DNA of 64,000 bases from Flavihumibacter fluminis (GCF_021491375.1 NZ_JAKEVY010000003.1:806001-870000), one strand, 5' to 3'; counted from the stretch's first letter, positions 8,969 to 18,575 are shown. Notes: generated by a model not told the origin, from the letters alone. Program-made: numbers and translations.

Positions 8969-9403
8969 ATGAGAGGTGTAAACAGAGTGATGCTGATCGG
9001 AAACCTGGGCAAGGATCCGGATGTACAGTTCCTGGAAGGAAATATCGCCGTAGCAAAATTCTCTCTCGCTACCACTGAAACCTACAAAGATCGCACCGGC
9101 AAACTGATTTCTCAAACAGAATGGCATACGGTTGTTTTATGGCGTGGCCTCGCTGAACTCGCACAAAAATACCTGCACAAGGGCAGCCTGGTTTATATTG
9201 AAGGCCGTTTGAGGACCCGCAGCTGGGAAGACAAAGAAGGCAATAAAAAATTCGCAACAGAGGTAGTGGGTGATAACCTCATCATGCTCGATAAAAGAAA
9301 CGATGTACATGGACAATCCTTTAACGGACTGCACGGAGAAGGATTAGATGGGATTACAGGCGAAGATGCACCTCCTGAATCCAATCCGGATCTTCCTTTT
9401 TGA
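8969..9403 (+). CDS. ssb: Single-stranded DNA-binding protein
   Basis: The 144-residue protein begins MRGVNRVMLIGNLGKDPDVQ and keeps the OB-fold through about residue 108, including the TEWHTVVLWRGLAELAQKYL stretch and VYIEGRLRTRSWEDKEGN. It ends in the acidic tip DLPF, the tail that docks replication and repair partners. It coats ssDNA as a tetramer in replication, recombination and repair. The linker between OB fold and tip is short, as is common in this phylum. It stands between mutY and gldE; the 50-base gap to gldE makes co-transcription with the gliding genes likely. Confidence 0.97.
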   Translation: MRGVNRVMLIGNLGKDPDVQFLEGNIAVAKFSLATTETYKDRTGKLISQTEWHTVVLWRGLAELAQKYLHKGSLVYIEGRLRTRSWEDKEGNKKFATEVVGDNLIMLDKRNDVHGQSFNGLHGEGLDGITGEDAPPESNPDLPF

Positions 9404-9453
9404 TTGGAGAAAATAGTGCAATTTTGCTTCTATTGTAAACAAAACCCACTGCT

Positions 9454-10770
9454 TTGGACTACGTTTCAGTTGATCCCTTCTCAAATACCATGCTGAGCCT
9501 CCTGTTCCTTGCTTCCAATGTACAGGGAACGACTGTAATGGTAATCATGATTCTGGCACTATTGGTCGTTTCTTATTTCATTTCGGGATCTATGGTTGCT
9601 TTTTTCAGCCTGACCAGCCGGGATATCAATATGCTTAAGACCAAGCAGGGAACTGCCTGGAAGCGAATCGTGAACCTGCTCGAAGAACCCAAGATCCTGC
9701 TCGGTTCGATGCGGATTGGAAATACTTTTGTAAACATAGCCATTATCATCCTTTCCAATTTCCTTATCAATGAGCTGATGCCAATTCAAAACAGTTTCTG
9801 GTTCTTTGAACTGTTATTGAAAATTATCATAGTTACTTTTTTTCTGATCCTGTTTGGAGAAGTACTTCCAAAAGTGTACGCTTCTCAAAATAATCTTCGC
9901 TTCGCCCGGGATGCTTCCTTCCTGGTGGAAATTGTATACCTGCTTTTTAACCGGATAAGCCGGTGGCTGGTTGGTATGTCGGAGGGTGTTGAAAAATCAT
10001 TGCGCTCTGAAGATGCAGCCAACCATTTCGAAGAACTGGAAGATGATTCCCTTGCTTCGGAGGAGGAAAAAAATATCATGAGGGGTATTGCCAAATTTGG
10101 CAACATTACGGTAAAGCAGATTATGAGAACTCGTCTGGATGTGAGCGGTGTTAATTTCAACACGACATTTACGGATGTATTGAAACAGGTTGAGGCCCTT
10201 CATTATTCCAGAATTCCCGTTTACCGTAACAACCTGGATGAAGTTGTAGGAATTCTTCATTCCAAAGACCTGCTTCCTTATCTCAAAGAAAGTGATTCTT
10301 TCAACTGGCATTCCCTGCTCAGACAACCCTATTTCGTTCATGAACAGAAACTGATTGAAGACCTGCTCCAGGATTTCCGCAATCGCAAAACACATTTTGC
10401 CGTAGTAGTTGATGAATTTGGAGGAACCAGCGGCATCGTGACCCTGGAAGATATCATGGAAGAAGTAATCGGTGATATCAGAGATGAATTTGATGATGAA
10501 GAAAGTATCAACCGTAAACTCGATGAGAACAATTACCTCTTCGATGGCAGAACCATGATTTATGATGTTTGTAAAATTATGGACCTGCCTACTTCCACCT
10601 TCGATACCGTTAAGGGGGAAAGTGATTCACTGGCCGGGCTCATCCTGGAAGTTGCAGGAAAGATTCCCGCAGAAAATGAAGTAATTGAAGTGGGTGATTT
10701 TCAGTTGGCCGTCCTTGAACTGGATCGCAACCGAATTAAAAAAGTGAAAATAACGATCCGCCCCGTTTAA
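9454..10770 (+). CDS. gldE: Gliding motility-associated protein GldE (CNNM/CBS-domain membrane protein)
   Basis: A 438-residue integral membrane protein: four hydrophobic segments in the first 170 residues (a CNNM/DUF21-type domain), then a CBS-domain pair (IMRTRLDVSGVNFN, HYSRIPVYRNNLDEVVGILH, and THFAVVVDEFGGTSGIVTLE), then a CorC/HlyC-type C-terminal domain. On its own this architecture could be a magnesium-transport-related or haemolysin-like protein. The gene order ssb-gldE-gldD, known from Flavobacterium, makes GldE the better name; GldE and GldD are needed for gliding and the linked type IX secretion. The start is taken as TTG at 9454; an ATG at 9490 is possible. gldD follows after eight bases. 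Confidence 0.93.
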   Translation: MDYVSVDPFSNTMLSLLFLASNVQGTTVMVIMILALLVVSYFISGSMVAFFSLTSRDINMLKTKQGTAWKRIVNLLEEPKILLGSMRIGNTFVNIAIIILSNFLINELMPIQNSFWFFELLLKIIIVTFFLILFGEVLPKVYASQNNLRFARDASFLVEIVYLLFNRISRWLVGMSEGVEKSLRSEDAANHFEELEDDSLASEEEKNIMRGIAKFGNITVKQIMRTRLDVSGVNFNTTFTDVLKQVEALHYSRIPVYRNNLDEVVGILHSKDLLPYLKESDSFNWHSLLRQPYFVHEQKLIEDLLQDFRNRKTHFAVVVDEFGGTSGIVTLEDIMEEVIGDIRDEFDDEESINRKLDENNYLFDGRTMIYDVCKIMDLPTSTFDTVKGESDSLAGLILEVAGKIPAENEVIEVGDFQLAVLELDRNRIKKVKITIRPV

Positions 10771-10778
10771 CTATTTGT

Positions 10779-11459
10779 ATGATTTTATTCAAGCGCTTCT
10801 CCGGTAAGACTATTGCCTATCTTTCAACAATGCTGGTACTGATTGGTTTTCAACTGATCGCTGCCTGCAACAGTCCTTTTACACCCAAGCCCCGGGGATA
10901 TTTTAAAATCGCCCTCCCGGAACATGAATACCAGGTTTTTGAAAAACCTGGTTTCCCATACAGTTTCGAGTACCCGAAATATGCAACTATTATTCAGGAT
11001 AGTACCTATTTTGATGAGCAGCCTGAAAATCCGTATTGGATCAACATTGATATTCCGTCTTTAAATGGAAGAATTTATATCAGCTATAACCAGATAGGAG
11101 GAAAAGCGAGATACAAAGTACAAAACAAATCAGGAGCATATGTTGATTCTTTCGGAGTTAACACATTCGATAAATTGCTGAATGATTCGTACACGCTATC
11201 CTATAAGCATTCTTATAAGGCAAGTTCAATTGAAGACAGTGCCTTTGTATCGCAGGGTGGAATAAATGGCATTTATTTTCGCATTGGCGGAAATACGGCA
11301 ACTGCAAACCAATTTTTGCTTACTGACAGCAGCCGTCATTTCCTGCGGGGAGCTCTGTATTTTGATGCGGCTCCTAATGAGGATTCACTTCGGCCCATCA
11401 ATAATTTTCTCAGAGAAGACCTGAAACATCTGATCAATACCCTTCGCTGGAAAAATTAA
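10779..11459 (+). CDS. gldD: Gliding motility lipoprotein GldD
   Basis: A 226-residue lipoprotein: a hydrophobic signal ends in LIAAC with the lipid cysteine at residue 30, and the mature part opens with the GldD hallmark PKPRGYFKIALPEHEY followed by GFPYSFEYPKYA. GldD works with GldE in gliding and type IX secretion; its exact biochemical role is unknown. It starts eight bases after gldE and is clearly in the same transcript. Its last four bases overlap the end of a convergent serine hydrolase gene, so there is no room for a separate terminator. Confidence 0.95.
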   Translation: MILFKRFSGKTIAYLSTMLVLIGFQLIAACNSPFTPKPRGYFKIALPEHEYQVFEKPGFPYSFEYPKYATIIQDSTYFDEQPENPYWINIDIPSLNGRIYISYNQIGGKARYKVQNKSGAYVDSFGVNTFDKLLNDSYTLSYKHSYKASSIEDSAFVSQGGINGIYFRIGGNTATANQFLLTDSSRHFLRGALYFDAAPNEDSLRPINNFLREDLKHLINTLRWKN

Positions 11460-12721
11460 TCAAGTGCACTATAGACCAATACTTTGAATTTTTCATGAAT
11501 CTCACCATGACTATTTGGCCACTGGTTGATAAATAACTGTGCAACTATTTTTTGTTCCGGATCAATCCAGTAAGATGAACTGAATGCGCCACCCCAGTCG
11601 AAGCTGCCTTCGGATACTCCCAGCTTTAATGACTCCTTCGACGAAGTAATTCCGAAACCAAGTCCGAATGAATTATAACCAGATTTTAGATGCCCAATCT
11701 GGTTGGTGGTCATTAGCTTTACGGAATTCGGACTCAGAATTCGTTTCCCGTTCAGGCTTCCCTTATTCAGCATCATCTGCATAAAAAGCGCATAATCATA
11801 AGCGGTAGATACCAGTCCGCCTCCACCTGAATATAATTTGCCCTGTACATTCGGGTAATTGACAAGCAGGCTGGTGCCATTGACATCCAGTTCCTCTTTC
11901 ATGGTGGTAACTTTTTTAAGTGAGTCTTCACCATGTAATGCCACTAATCGTTTTTGTTTATCGGATGGAAGATAGAACCAGGTATCTTTCATGCCCAGGG
12001 GTTCAAAGATCCGGGTACGAAAAAAATCTGCCAGAGATTGTTTGCTTACCACTTCAACGAGCCTGCCCAACACATCTGTATTCAAACCATACGTCCATTT
12101 TTCTCCCGGCTGATGTTCAAGTGGAATGGCTGCAATCTTATTTACCTGTTCCTCCAGCGAATGAAAAGGCACACCAATCTGACCAAATACACCCGCTTTG
12201 GCTGCCATTGCATTATAGGTTTCTGATCCAATTTGCGCATATCCAATACCGGAAGTATGGGTAAGCAGGTGCCGGATCGTAATCTTCCCTTTAACCGGTT
12301 TGGTAGTAAAACTGGAATCTGCATTATTAAATTTATCCAGGACGGCAACTTTGGAGAAAGCCGGAATGTATTTTTCAACCGGCTCATCCAGTAACAGCTT
12401 GCCCTCTTCGAGTAAAATCATCACGGCCGTACTGGTTATTGCCTTGGTTTGAGATGCAATCCGGAAGATGTGATCGGTCCGCATTTTCTCTTTGGTTGAG
12501 ATATTACTGCTGCCAAATGCTTTATGGTATACAATTTGACCCTCTTTCATGACAATGGCAGTAGCACCTGCAATCCATTGATTATCGACATATTGTTGAA
12601 TAAGCTGATCAATACGGTTGGCTGCTACTGGAACAAAACTGTTGGTTTTGCTGGCAGGCGGTGTTTGTGCCAGCAGTATTGTCTGCAATAGCATTGACAG
12701 TAATAGCAGTACCGGTTTCAT
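11456..12721 (-). CDS. Secreted serine hydrolase, class C beta-lactamase/DD-peptidase family
   Basis: A 421-residue exported protein (signal peptide MKPVLLLLSMLLQTILLAQT). The beta-lactamase/transpeptidase fold shows the nucleophile motif SQTK (FRIASQTKAITSTAV, about residue 92), the second motif YGLN (KWTYGLNTDVLGRL) in the place of YxN, and HTSGIGY after RHLLTH. Members hydrolyse esters, amides or peptides; few class C look-alikes of this kind are real antibiotic resistance enzymes, and I would not assign resistance. It stands alone on the minus strand, converging on gldD and divergent from the DUF3109 gene. Confidence 0.9.
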   Translation of the reverse strand: MKPVLLLLSMLLQTILLAQTPPASKTNSFVPVAANRIDQLIQQYVDNQWIAGATAIVMKEGQIVYHKAFGSSNISTKEKMRTDHIFRIASQTKAITSTAVMILLEEGKLLLDEPVEKYIPAFSKVAVLDKFNNADSSFTTKPVKGKITIRHLLTHTSGIGYAQIGSETYNAMAAKAGVFGQIGVPFHSLEEQVNKIAAIPLEHQPGEKWTYGLNTDVLGRLVEVVSKQSLADFFRTRIFEPLGMKDTWFYLPSDKQKRLVALHGEDSLKKVTTMKEELDVNGTSLLVNYPNVQGKLYSGGGGLVSTAYDYALFMQMMLNKGSLNGKRILSPNSVKLMTTNQIGHLKSGYNSFGLGFGITSSKESLKLGVSEGSFDWGGAFSSSYWIDPEQKIVAQLFINQWPNSHGEIHEKFKVLVYSALD

Positions 12722-12767
12722 GTTGGCTGATTTATTAAAAAAAGGTACTATTAATTTTTCGAAGAAT

Positions 12768-12775
12768 TAACTTTG
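12768..12775 (+). promoter_or_regulatory. Bacteroidota -7 promoter box for the DUF3109-lutB operon
   Basis: TAACTTTG matches the Bacteroidota consensus TAnnTTTG and ends 14 bases before the ATG of the DUF3109 gene, predicting a very short 5' leader. No clear -33 TTG was found. Confidence 0.55.
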
Positions 12776-12789
12776 TCAAAATACACTGC

Positions 12790-13377
12790 ATGATCGTTAT
12801 AGAACATACCCTGGTTAGTGATGAGGTGTTGGAAGAACAGTTTGTATGCGATCTCAACAAATGTAAAGGGGGCTGTTGCGAGGATGGGGATACCGGTGCA
12901 CCGCTTGAAACAGATGAATTAGATATCATTAATGAGGTATTTGAAACCGTAAAGCCATACCTCGCACTGGATGGATTACGTGAAATTGAGCGGGTTGGCC
13001 GTTACCAGTATGATAAAGAATTCGGGTGGGTTACCCCAGCTGTTAATGGTGGCATCTGCGCCTATGGGTACCACGACGAAAAAGGCATTTTGAAATGTGC
13101 ATTTGAACAGGCTTATAATGATGGCAGGATTAGTTGGAAAAAGCCCATCAGTTGCCACCTTTTCCCGATCCGGATCAAATCCGGCAAAGAGTATGATATG
13201 CTTAATTATGAACCACGGGAAGTCCTGTGCGCACCGGCCTGTGTACTGGGAAAGAAACTGAAAGTTCCGGTTTATCAGTTCCTCAAAGAGGCCCTGATTC
13301 GCAAATACGGGCAGGAATATTATGAGGGGCTGGATGCTTATTATCATCAGTATCACGGTAAAAACCAGGCAGGATGA
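12790..13377 (+). CDS. DUF3109-family cysteine-rich protein
   Basis: A 195-residue soluble protein with conserved cysteine clusters: FVCDLNKCKGGCCEDGD near residue 20, then GGICAYGY, LKCAFEQAY, ISCHLFPIRI and LCAPACVLGKK. I recognise this pattern as DUF3109 (related to the YkgJ-type zinc or iron-chelating proteins); a metal or iron-sulfur centre is likely but the function is not established. Its stop codon overlaps the start of the next gene as ATGA, so it is translationally coupled to the LutB-type iron-sulfur protein. The coupling hints at a link to that protein's maturation or activity, which is inference. Confidence 0.92.
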   Translation: MIVIEHTLVSDEVLEEQFVCDLNKCKGGCCEDGDTGAPLETDELDIINEVFETVKPYLALDGLREIERVGRYQYDKEFGWVTPAVNGGICAYGYHDEKGILKCAFEQAYNDGRISWKKPISCHLFPIRIKSGKEYDMLNYEPREVLCAPACVLGKKLKVPVYQFLKEALIRKYGQEYYEGLDAYYHQYHGKNQAG

Positions 13378-14756
13378 GTACAGACTATAAATCAGGTTTC
13401 CTGGCTAAAAGCACGATTAAGGCGGCGGATCTTGACCACCGCCGTAAAATCAATTTTAATATCGGACGGTACAATTCCGTTGTGCCCCTGGGTAAACAGC
13501 AATTCAGTGATCTGGAACTGGCTCGCGAAAGAGCCAAGAATATCAAATGGAGGGCTATCGAAACCCTGGATCAGCAACTCGAAAATTTTGAGGCCAATTT
13601 TACTGCCCGGGGTGGAAAAGTGATTTGGGCGGAAACTGCTGACCAGGCCAGAGAAGCCATTCTTGAAATCTGCCGGGATAAGGGCTGTAAAACCCTTGTC
13701 AAAAGCAAGAGCATGGTTACGGAAGAGATACGGTTAAACGAGTTCCTGGAGAAACATCATATCGAAAGTGTTGAGACCGACCTTGGAGAATATATCCAGC
13801 AACTGGACGGCGAATCTCCCTATCATATCGTTACTCCGGCCATGCATAAAAGCAAGGAGGATGTAGCCAAATTATTTGCCGAAAAACTGGGAACCGATCC
13901 AAAGCTGAATCCGGAACAATTGACGCTTGAAGCAAGAGCAAGACTGAGAGAAAAATACATACAGGCCGAAGTGGGTGTAACCGGTGCGAATTTTCTGATC
14001 AGTGATATTGGAGGCGTGGCGGTTACGGAAAACGAAGGGAATGCCCGCCTGAGTTGCGCCTGGCCTTCCACCCATATTGTGGTAGTGGGAATTGAAAAAA
14101 TGATCCCCTCTATGCAGGATCTGGGACTATTCTGGCCATTGCTCGCAACCTATGGAACCGGTCAGTGGCTGACCGTTTATAATAGTATCATCAGTGGTCC
14201 GAGGCAACCAGGCGAAACCGATGGTCCGAAGGAAATGATCGTTATTCTGCTGGATAATGGTCGAACCAACCTGCTTGCCAATCCCAAAACCAGGGAGAGT
14301 TTGTATTGCATTCGTTGCGGTGCCTGTCTGAATGCCTGCCCGGTTTATAAAAATGTTGGTGGACATACCTATAGCACCACCTATAGTGGTCCCATTGGAA
14401 GTGTGATCACACCACATTTGCGCGACCTGAATGAATGGAAACACCTGAGCCATGCATCCTCTCTTTGTGGCAATTGCACGGAAGTTTGTTCTGTAAAGAT
14501 TAATCTGCATGAACTGCTACTGGAAAACAGGGCGGAAGCAGTTCGGGAAGGGTATAGTCCTTTTGTAGAACGCATAGCCTGGAAAGGATGGAAAATTGCC
14601 ATGCTGCAACGGAAATGGATGAATAAAGGTAAAGCAGGAATGAAAGACTGGGTTGTTAACAAGATGGTGAAGGGATGGAATACACACAGGGCTGATCTGC
14701 ATTTCCCGGAGAAATCCTTCAACCAGCTCTGGCGCGATAAACACCCCGCTAACTAA
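13374..14756 (+). CDS. lutB: Lactate utilisation iron-sulfur protein LutB
   Basis: A 460-residue LUD-domain protein fused to a ferredoxin-type region. The LUD part spans about residues 60-300 (for example GVTGANFLISDIGGVAVTEN and ARLSCAWPSTHIVVVGIEKM). Two 4Fe-4S binding motifs follow: CIRCGACLNACPVY near residue 312 and CGNCTEVCSVKINLHELL near 363. In Bacillus, LutABC together oxidise L-lactate to pyruvate. Here LutC is found about 18 kb away (32860) and no LutA is in the window. It overlaps DUF3109 by four bases and is followed one base later by a polysaccharide-deacetylase-like gene. Confidence 0.95.
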   Translation: MSTDYKSGFLAKSTIKAADLDHRRKINFNIGRYNSVVPLGKQQFSDLELARERAKNIKWRAIETLDQQLENFEANFTARGGKVIWAETADQAREAILEICRDKGCKTLVKSKSMVTEEIRLNEFLEKHHIESVETDLGEYIQQLDGESPYHIVTPAMHKSKEDVAKLFAEKLGTDPKLNPEQLTLEARARLREKYIQAEVGVTGANFLISDIGGVAVTENEGNARLSCAWPSTHIVVVGIEKMIPSMQDLGLFWPLLATYGTGQWLTVYNSIISGPRQPGETDGPKEMIVILLDNGRTNLLANPKTRESLYCIRCGACLNACPVYKNVGGHTYSTTYSGPIGSVITPHLRDLNEWKHLSHASSLCGNCTEVCSVKINLHELLLENRAEAVREGYSPFVERIAWKGWKIAMLQRKWMNKGKAGMKDWVVNKMVKGWNTHRADLHFPEKSFNQLWRDKHPAN

Positions 14757-14757
14757 T

Positions 14758-16083
14758 ATGCTGGTATATTGCCCTGACCCTTCCCCCCGACTCGCCTATG
14801 TGCTGGATTTTATCAGTGAGGAAATGCTGATGGAAAGGGCTGTGATCTGCCAGGACATGAATACCTTTCTGCATTTTGAAGGAGTTCGGATCAATTACAG
14901 TGAGCAGGATTTTGAAGGCGTATATCATACGATTCGCCCACATTCGTTGCTTCGGGAAACGGGCATTGCAGTGCAGGATATAAAGATGGGACGATGGAAA
15001 AATCTGCCGGTTTTCTTTTACAGGCAACAAGCCGGCTTGAGTTTTGATCTTTTTGCTGCTATCTTTTATTTGCTCTCACGATATGAAGAATACCTGCCGC
15101 ATGAAAAAGATGAATTCGGCCGATTTTCTCATAAGGCTTCACTTGCATTCAGGGAAGGATTCCTGGATCGCCCATTGATCAATGAATGGCTGATGGCCTG
15201 GCGAGAAGAACTATCAGCCATCTTTCCGACGGCCGTTTTTAAACGCAGAAGTTATCGTTTTGTTCCCACCTACGACATCGATATGCTGTATAGCTATCAG
15301 GGTAAAGGATGGCTGCGCAATATCGGAGGTACAGCACGTTCTTTTTTACATGGAGATGTTAAACAAGCAATTGAACGTTGGAAGGTTTTAAGAGGAAAGA
15401 TGAAAGATCCTTTTGATGCCTATGAATGGCTCGATGCCCTTCATTTGTATTGCCGGGTTAAACCAATTTATTTTTTCCTGGTGGCGCAAAAACAGGTGGG
15501 ACTGGACAAGAATATTTCAACTTCATATAAGCCTTTCCAGGACTTGATCAATTATTATGCATCCGTTTACAAAATCGGTTTACATCCTTCCTGGCAGAGC
15601 AGTGTGGAAGATGGCAACACCATTTTGCGGGAGGAGAAAGAATGGCTGGAGGCGGTTTCCGACATACCAATTGAAAAAAGTCGCCAGCATTTTATCAAGT
15701 TCACATTGCCCGGTGGTTACCAACGCCTGCTGGACTCAGGAATACAAAAAGATTATTCCATGGGTTATGGAACAATCAATGGTTTCAGGGCTTCCGTTGC
15801 ATCCTCCTTCTACTGGTTTAACCTTGAGACCAATTCAGCAACAGCACTTCGTTTGTATCCCTTCTGTTTTATGGAGGTCAATGCATTTTTTGAGCAAAAG
15901 CTGACTCCACAGCAGGCATATACTGAGCTCATGAAGTATTATGTGGCGGTAAAAAAGGTACAGGGAATTTTCATTACGATCTGGCATAATAACTATTTGG
16001 GATCCGATCCAAAATATGCCGGCTGGCGCGACCTGTACGAAATCTTTATGAAAGAGGACGCTTATTGGGATGCGGTTGGTTGA
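14758..16083 (+). CDS. Polysaccharide deacetylase-family protein with N-terminal DUF7033-like region
   Basis: A 441-residue protein without signal peptide. The C-terminal half resembles NodB-type deacetylases: FVPTYDIDMLYSYQG supplies the TYDxD metal motif (about residues 180-185), followed by IGLHPSWQSS (HPS motif) and a late IWHNNYLGSD. The N-terminal half (residues 1-150) is the DUF7033-type region found with this domain in Bacteroidota. Such enzymes remove acetyl groups from cell-wall or envelope glycans; the real substrate is unknown. It starts one base after the LutB stop, so it shares that transcript, although the two functions seem unrelated. Its last 22 bases overlap the convergent EamA gene. 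Confidence 0.85.
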   Translation: MLVYCPDPSPRLAYVLDFISEEMLMERAVICQDMNTFLHFEGVRINYSEQDFEGVYHTIRPHSLLRETGIAVQDIKMGRWKNLPVFFYRQQAGLSFDLFAAIFYLLSRYEEYLPHEKDEFGRFSHKASLAFREGFLDRPLINEWLMAWREELSAIFPTAVFKRRSYRFVPTYDIDMLYSYQGKGWLRNIGGTARSFLHGDVKQAIERWKVLRGKMKDPFDAYEWLDALHLYCRVKPIYFFLVAQKQVGLDKNISTSYKPFQDLINYYASVYKIGLHPSWQSSVEDGNTILREEKEWLEAVSDIPIEKSRQHFIKFTLPGGYQRLLDSGIQKDYSMGYGTINGFRASVASSFYWFNLETNSATALRLYPFCFMEVNAFFEQKLTPQQAYTELMKYYVAVKKVQGIFITIWHNNYLGSDPKYAGWRDLYEIFMKEDAYWDAVG

Positions 16084-17003
16084 TCGGAGACAATTTGTTT
16101 TTTCCGGAAGGCTTCGTTTACCAGGTATACTCCAATCAATGCAACTACTCCGCCAATCAGAATATAGGCGTTGAGTTTTTCATCAAACAACCAGGTGCCA
16201 AGTAAAAGGGCAACTATCGGATTGATATATGCGTAAATAGAAACCTGCTCTGTAGGCAGGTGCTGTAAAGCGTATAGATAAGCCATAAACGCCAGGACAG
16301 AACCTGCTACCGCGAGATAAAGGATCGCTATCCAGGAGGGCATCGGTATTTCGGTTATAGGAATATGTTCGCCCGTGATGCGGGTTACACCAAACAGGGC
16401 GATACCTGAAATCATCATCTGCAAACCGATGGAGAAATAAGGATTGAAACCCAGTACCTGTTTTTTTGTATAAAGTGTTGCGAAGGCCCAGCTTAGTGTA
16501 CCCATTACCGATAGAAAAATGCCAAACCTGAATTCAGGGTTTAAAAAATCTGCCAGGTGATCATAAAAGATGATGCAGATGCCTGCAAATCCAAGCAGGA
16601 AACCAATGATCGATTTGGTCGTCAGCTTCGAGTTACCCGCGATCAGCGCAATAACAACCAGCCAGAGTGGGAATACTGCTCCGATGATGGCGCCTAACCC
16701 GCTGGAAATGTATTTAACTCCCCAGGTGGAGAAACTGTTGCTGAGGAAGAAATTTAGAAAACTCAAAGTCAGGATGGGCCACCATTCTTTCCCCCTGGGG
16801 AAAGCGCGGCCCTTGGCCATAAAGAATCCGATGTACAGGGCACCCCCAAGCATTTGACGAATGCTGGCTAGTTGTAGTGCAGGCATGTATTTTACACCTG
16901 CTTTGGAGCCAACCCAGGTAGTACCCCATAAAAAGCTAACGGCAGCCAGCGCTAATAATGCTTTGGCATGTGTCCCTCTTTTGTGAAGGCTTAGTGGATT
17001 CAT
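16062..17003 (-). CDS. EamA/DMT-family membrane transporter
   Basis: A 313-residue inner-membrane protein with about ten hydrophobic segments in two EamA repeats: the first opens with ALLALAAVSFLWGTTWVGSK, the second with LSVMGTLSWAFATLYTKKQV. A Pro-Asn style signature near the end (YAYINPIVALLLGTWLFDEK) is typical of drug/metabolite transporters. Substrate is unknown; amino-acid or metabolite export is the usual guess. I prefer the ATG at 17003 (MNPLSLHKRG) to the TTG seven codons upstream. It lies 39 bases after purH on the same strand and is probably read with it. Confidence 0.92.
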   Translation of the reverse strand: MNPLSLHKRGTHAKALLALAAVSFLWGTTWVGSKAGVKYMPALQLASIRQMLGGALYIGFFMAKGRAFPRGKEWWPILTLSFLNFFLSNSFSTWGVKYISSGLGAIIGAVFPLWLVVIALIAGNSKLTTKSIIGFLLGFAGICIIFYDHLADFLNPEFRFGIFLSVMGTLSWAFATLYTKKQVLGFNPYFSIGLQMMISGIALFGVTRITGEHIPITEIPMPSWIAILYLAVAGSVLAFMAYLYALQHLPTEQVSIYAYINPIVALLLGTWLFDEKLNAYILIGGVVALIGVYLVNEAFRKKQIVSDQPTASQ

Positions 17004-17042
17004 GGAGGCCAGCAGCTTTGCCAAACAGTCCTCGCTTTTCGT

Positions 17043-18575
17043 TTAATGTTTGAAATGACGCATGCCTGTCATCACCAGTGCGAGCTGGTGTTGCTGGCAA
17101 TACTCTACAGAGTCTTTATCACGGATGGATCCACCCGGCTGAATGAATGCCTCTATACCGGCTTCATGACCCATCTGAACGCAATCGTTGAACGGAAAAA
17201 ATGCATCACTTGCCAGCACTGCACCTTTCAAATCGAAAGCAAATTGTTTTGATTTTTCAATAGCCTGACGCAGCGCATCAATCCGGCTGGTTTGGCCGCA
17301 TCCTTTACCAATCAGTTGCTTGTTTTTCACAAGGGCAATTGCATTGCTCTTCAGGTGTTTGCAAACGAGGTTGGCAAATTCAAGATCCGCTCTTTCAGCG
17401 TCGGTAGTAGTGCGACCACCGGCTTCTTCCCATTTTTCATAATTGCCTTCATCATGCTGTTGAACCAGTACTCCGTTCAGCATGGATTTGTATTGGTGGG
17501 AACCGCTCACGGATTTTTTTTGCTGCAGGAGAATTCTGTTTTTCTTGGATTTCAGTATATCTAAAGCAGCAGGTTCAAATTGTGGAGCAATTAAAACTTC
17601 AAAGAAAATTTCATTGATGGCATTTGCAGTAGAACTGTCGATCGTACCATTGCATACAAGTACACCGCCAAAAGCGCTTTCCGGGTCTCCTGCCAGTGCT
17701 GCATCCCATGCCTGCTTAACAGATGCTCTTGCAGCGATACCACATACATTGGTATGTTTGATGATGGCAAACGTATACTCCGGTTGTACATTAACGTTAG
17801 AATCAAACTCACGGATCAGTTGTACTGCGGCATCTACGTCAACCAGGTTGTTATAGGAGAGTTCTTTACCATTGAGCTGGGTAAAAAGTGTATCCAGTTG
17901 GCCATAGAAAATACCCTGCTGATGCGGGTTTTCACCATAGCGCATGATTTTTGGTGAAGGTATGGAAGCCAGGAAATAATTATCCTGTTTAGGTGTGAAG
18001 TATTGTGAGATAGCCACATCATAATGCGCGCACACTTCAAATGCTTTTGCCGCAAAATGTTTGCGTTGTTCGAGTGTGGTACTGCCGTTCTGATCTCTTA
18101 ACATGTTTTCCAATAAGCTGTAATCCTGTTTGGAAGCGATCACCACAACATCCTTGTGATTTTTCGCAGCCGCGCGGATCATAGACGGACCACCGACATC
18201 AATTTTTTCAATAATGGCCTGCTCATCACTTGTATTGGCTACGGTTTCTTCAAAGGGATAGAGATCTACAATAACGAGGTCCAGTTCCGGAATTTCAAAT
18301 TCTTTCATTTCGCTCAGATCCTGCTCATTGGCTCTTCTGCCCAGAATACCTCCGAATACTTTAGGGTGAAGGGTTTTTACCCGTCCGCCTAAAATGGAAG
18401 GATAAGAAGTAACAGATTCCACAGGAACACAGGGAAGATTCAGTTTTTCAATGAATTGCTGGGTGCCACCGGTTGAATAAATCGTTACTCCCTGTTCGTG
18501 CAGGAGTTGTACTAGGGGCTCTAAACCGTCTTTGTAAAAAACGGAAATCAATGCAGACTGGATCTTCTTGTTCAT
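17043..18575 (-). CDS. purH: Bifunctional AICAR formyltransferase / IMP cyclohydrolase
   Basis: This 510-residue enzyme catalyses the last two steps of IMP synthesis. The N-terminal MGS-like cyclohydrolase domain is shown by ALISVFYKDGLEPLVQLL, TIYSTGGTQQFIE and ILGGRVKTLHPKVFGGILG. The AICAR transformylase domain carries the catalytic Lys-His in IIKHTNVCGIA (about residue 270) and AFGGVLVCNG, and ends with the expected FIQPGGSIRDKDS and VMTGMRHFKH. All parts are present and the length is normal. A TAGCTTTG box lies 53 bases upstream. It is followed by the EamA gene. Confidence 0.97.
   Translation of the reverse strand: MNKKIQSALISVFYKDGLEPLVQLLHEQGVTIYSTGGTQQFIEKLNLPCVPVESVTSYPSILGGRVKTLHPKVFGGILGRRANEQDLSEMKEFEIPELDLVIVDLYPFEETVANTSDEQAIIEKIDVGGPSMIRAAAKNHKDVVVIASKQDYSLLENMLRDQNGSTTLEQRKHFAAKAFEVCAHYDVAISQYFTPKQDNYFLASIPSPKIMRYGENPHQQGIFYGQLDTLFTQLNGKELSYNNLVDVDAAVQLIREFDSNVNVQPEYTFAIIKHTNVCGIAARASVKQAWDAALAGDPESAFGGVLVCNGTIDSSTANAINEIFFEVLIAPQFEPAALDILKSKKNRILLQQKKSVSGSHQYKSMLNGVLVQQHDEGNYEKWEEAGGRTTTDAERADLEFANLVCKHLKSNAIALVKNKQLIGKGCGQTSRIDALRQAIEKSKQFAFDLKGAVLASDAFFPFNDCVQMGHEAGIEAFIQPGGSIRDKDSVEYCQQHQLALVMTGMRHFKH

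Noticed and set aside
9454-10770. Haemolysin or magnesium transporter (CorC-like)
   Set aside because: The domain layout is shared, but placement between ssb and gldD identifies GldE.
11456-12721. Antibiotic-resistance beta-lactamase
   Set aside because: The fold matches, but the YGLN second motif and overall pattern fit general serine hydrolases; no resistance context is present.
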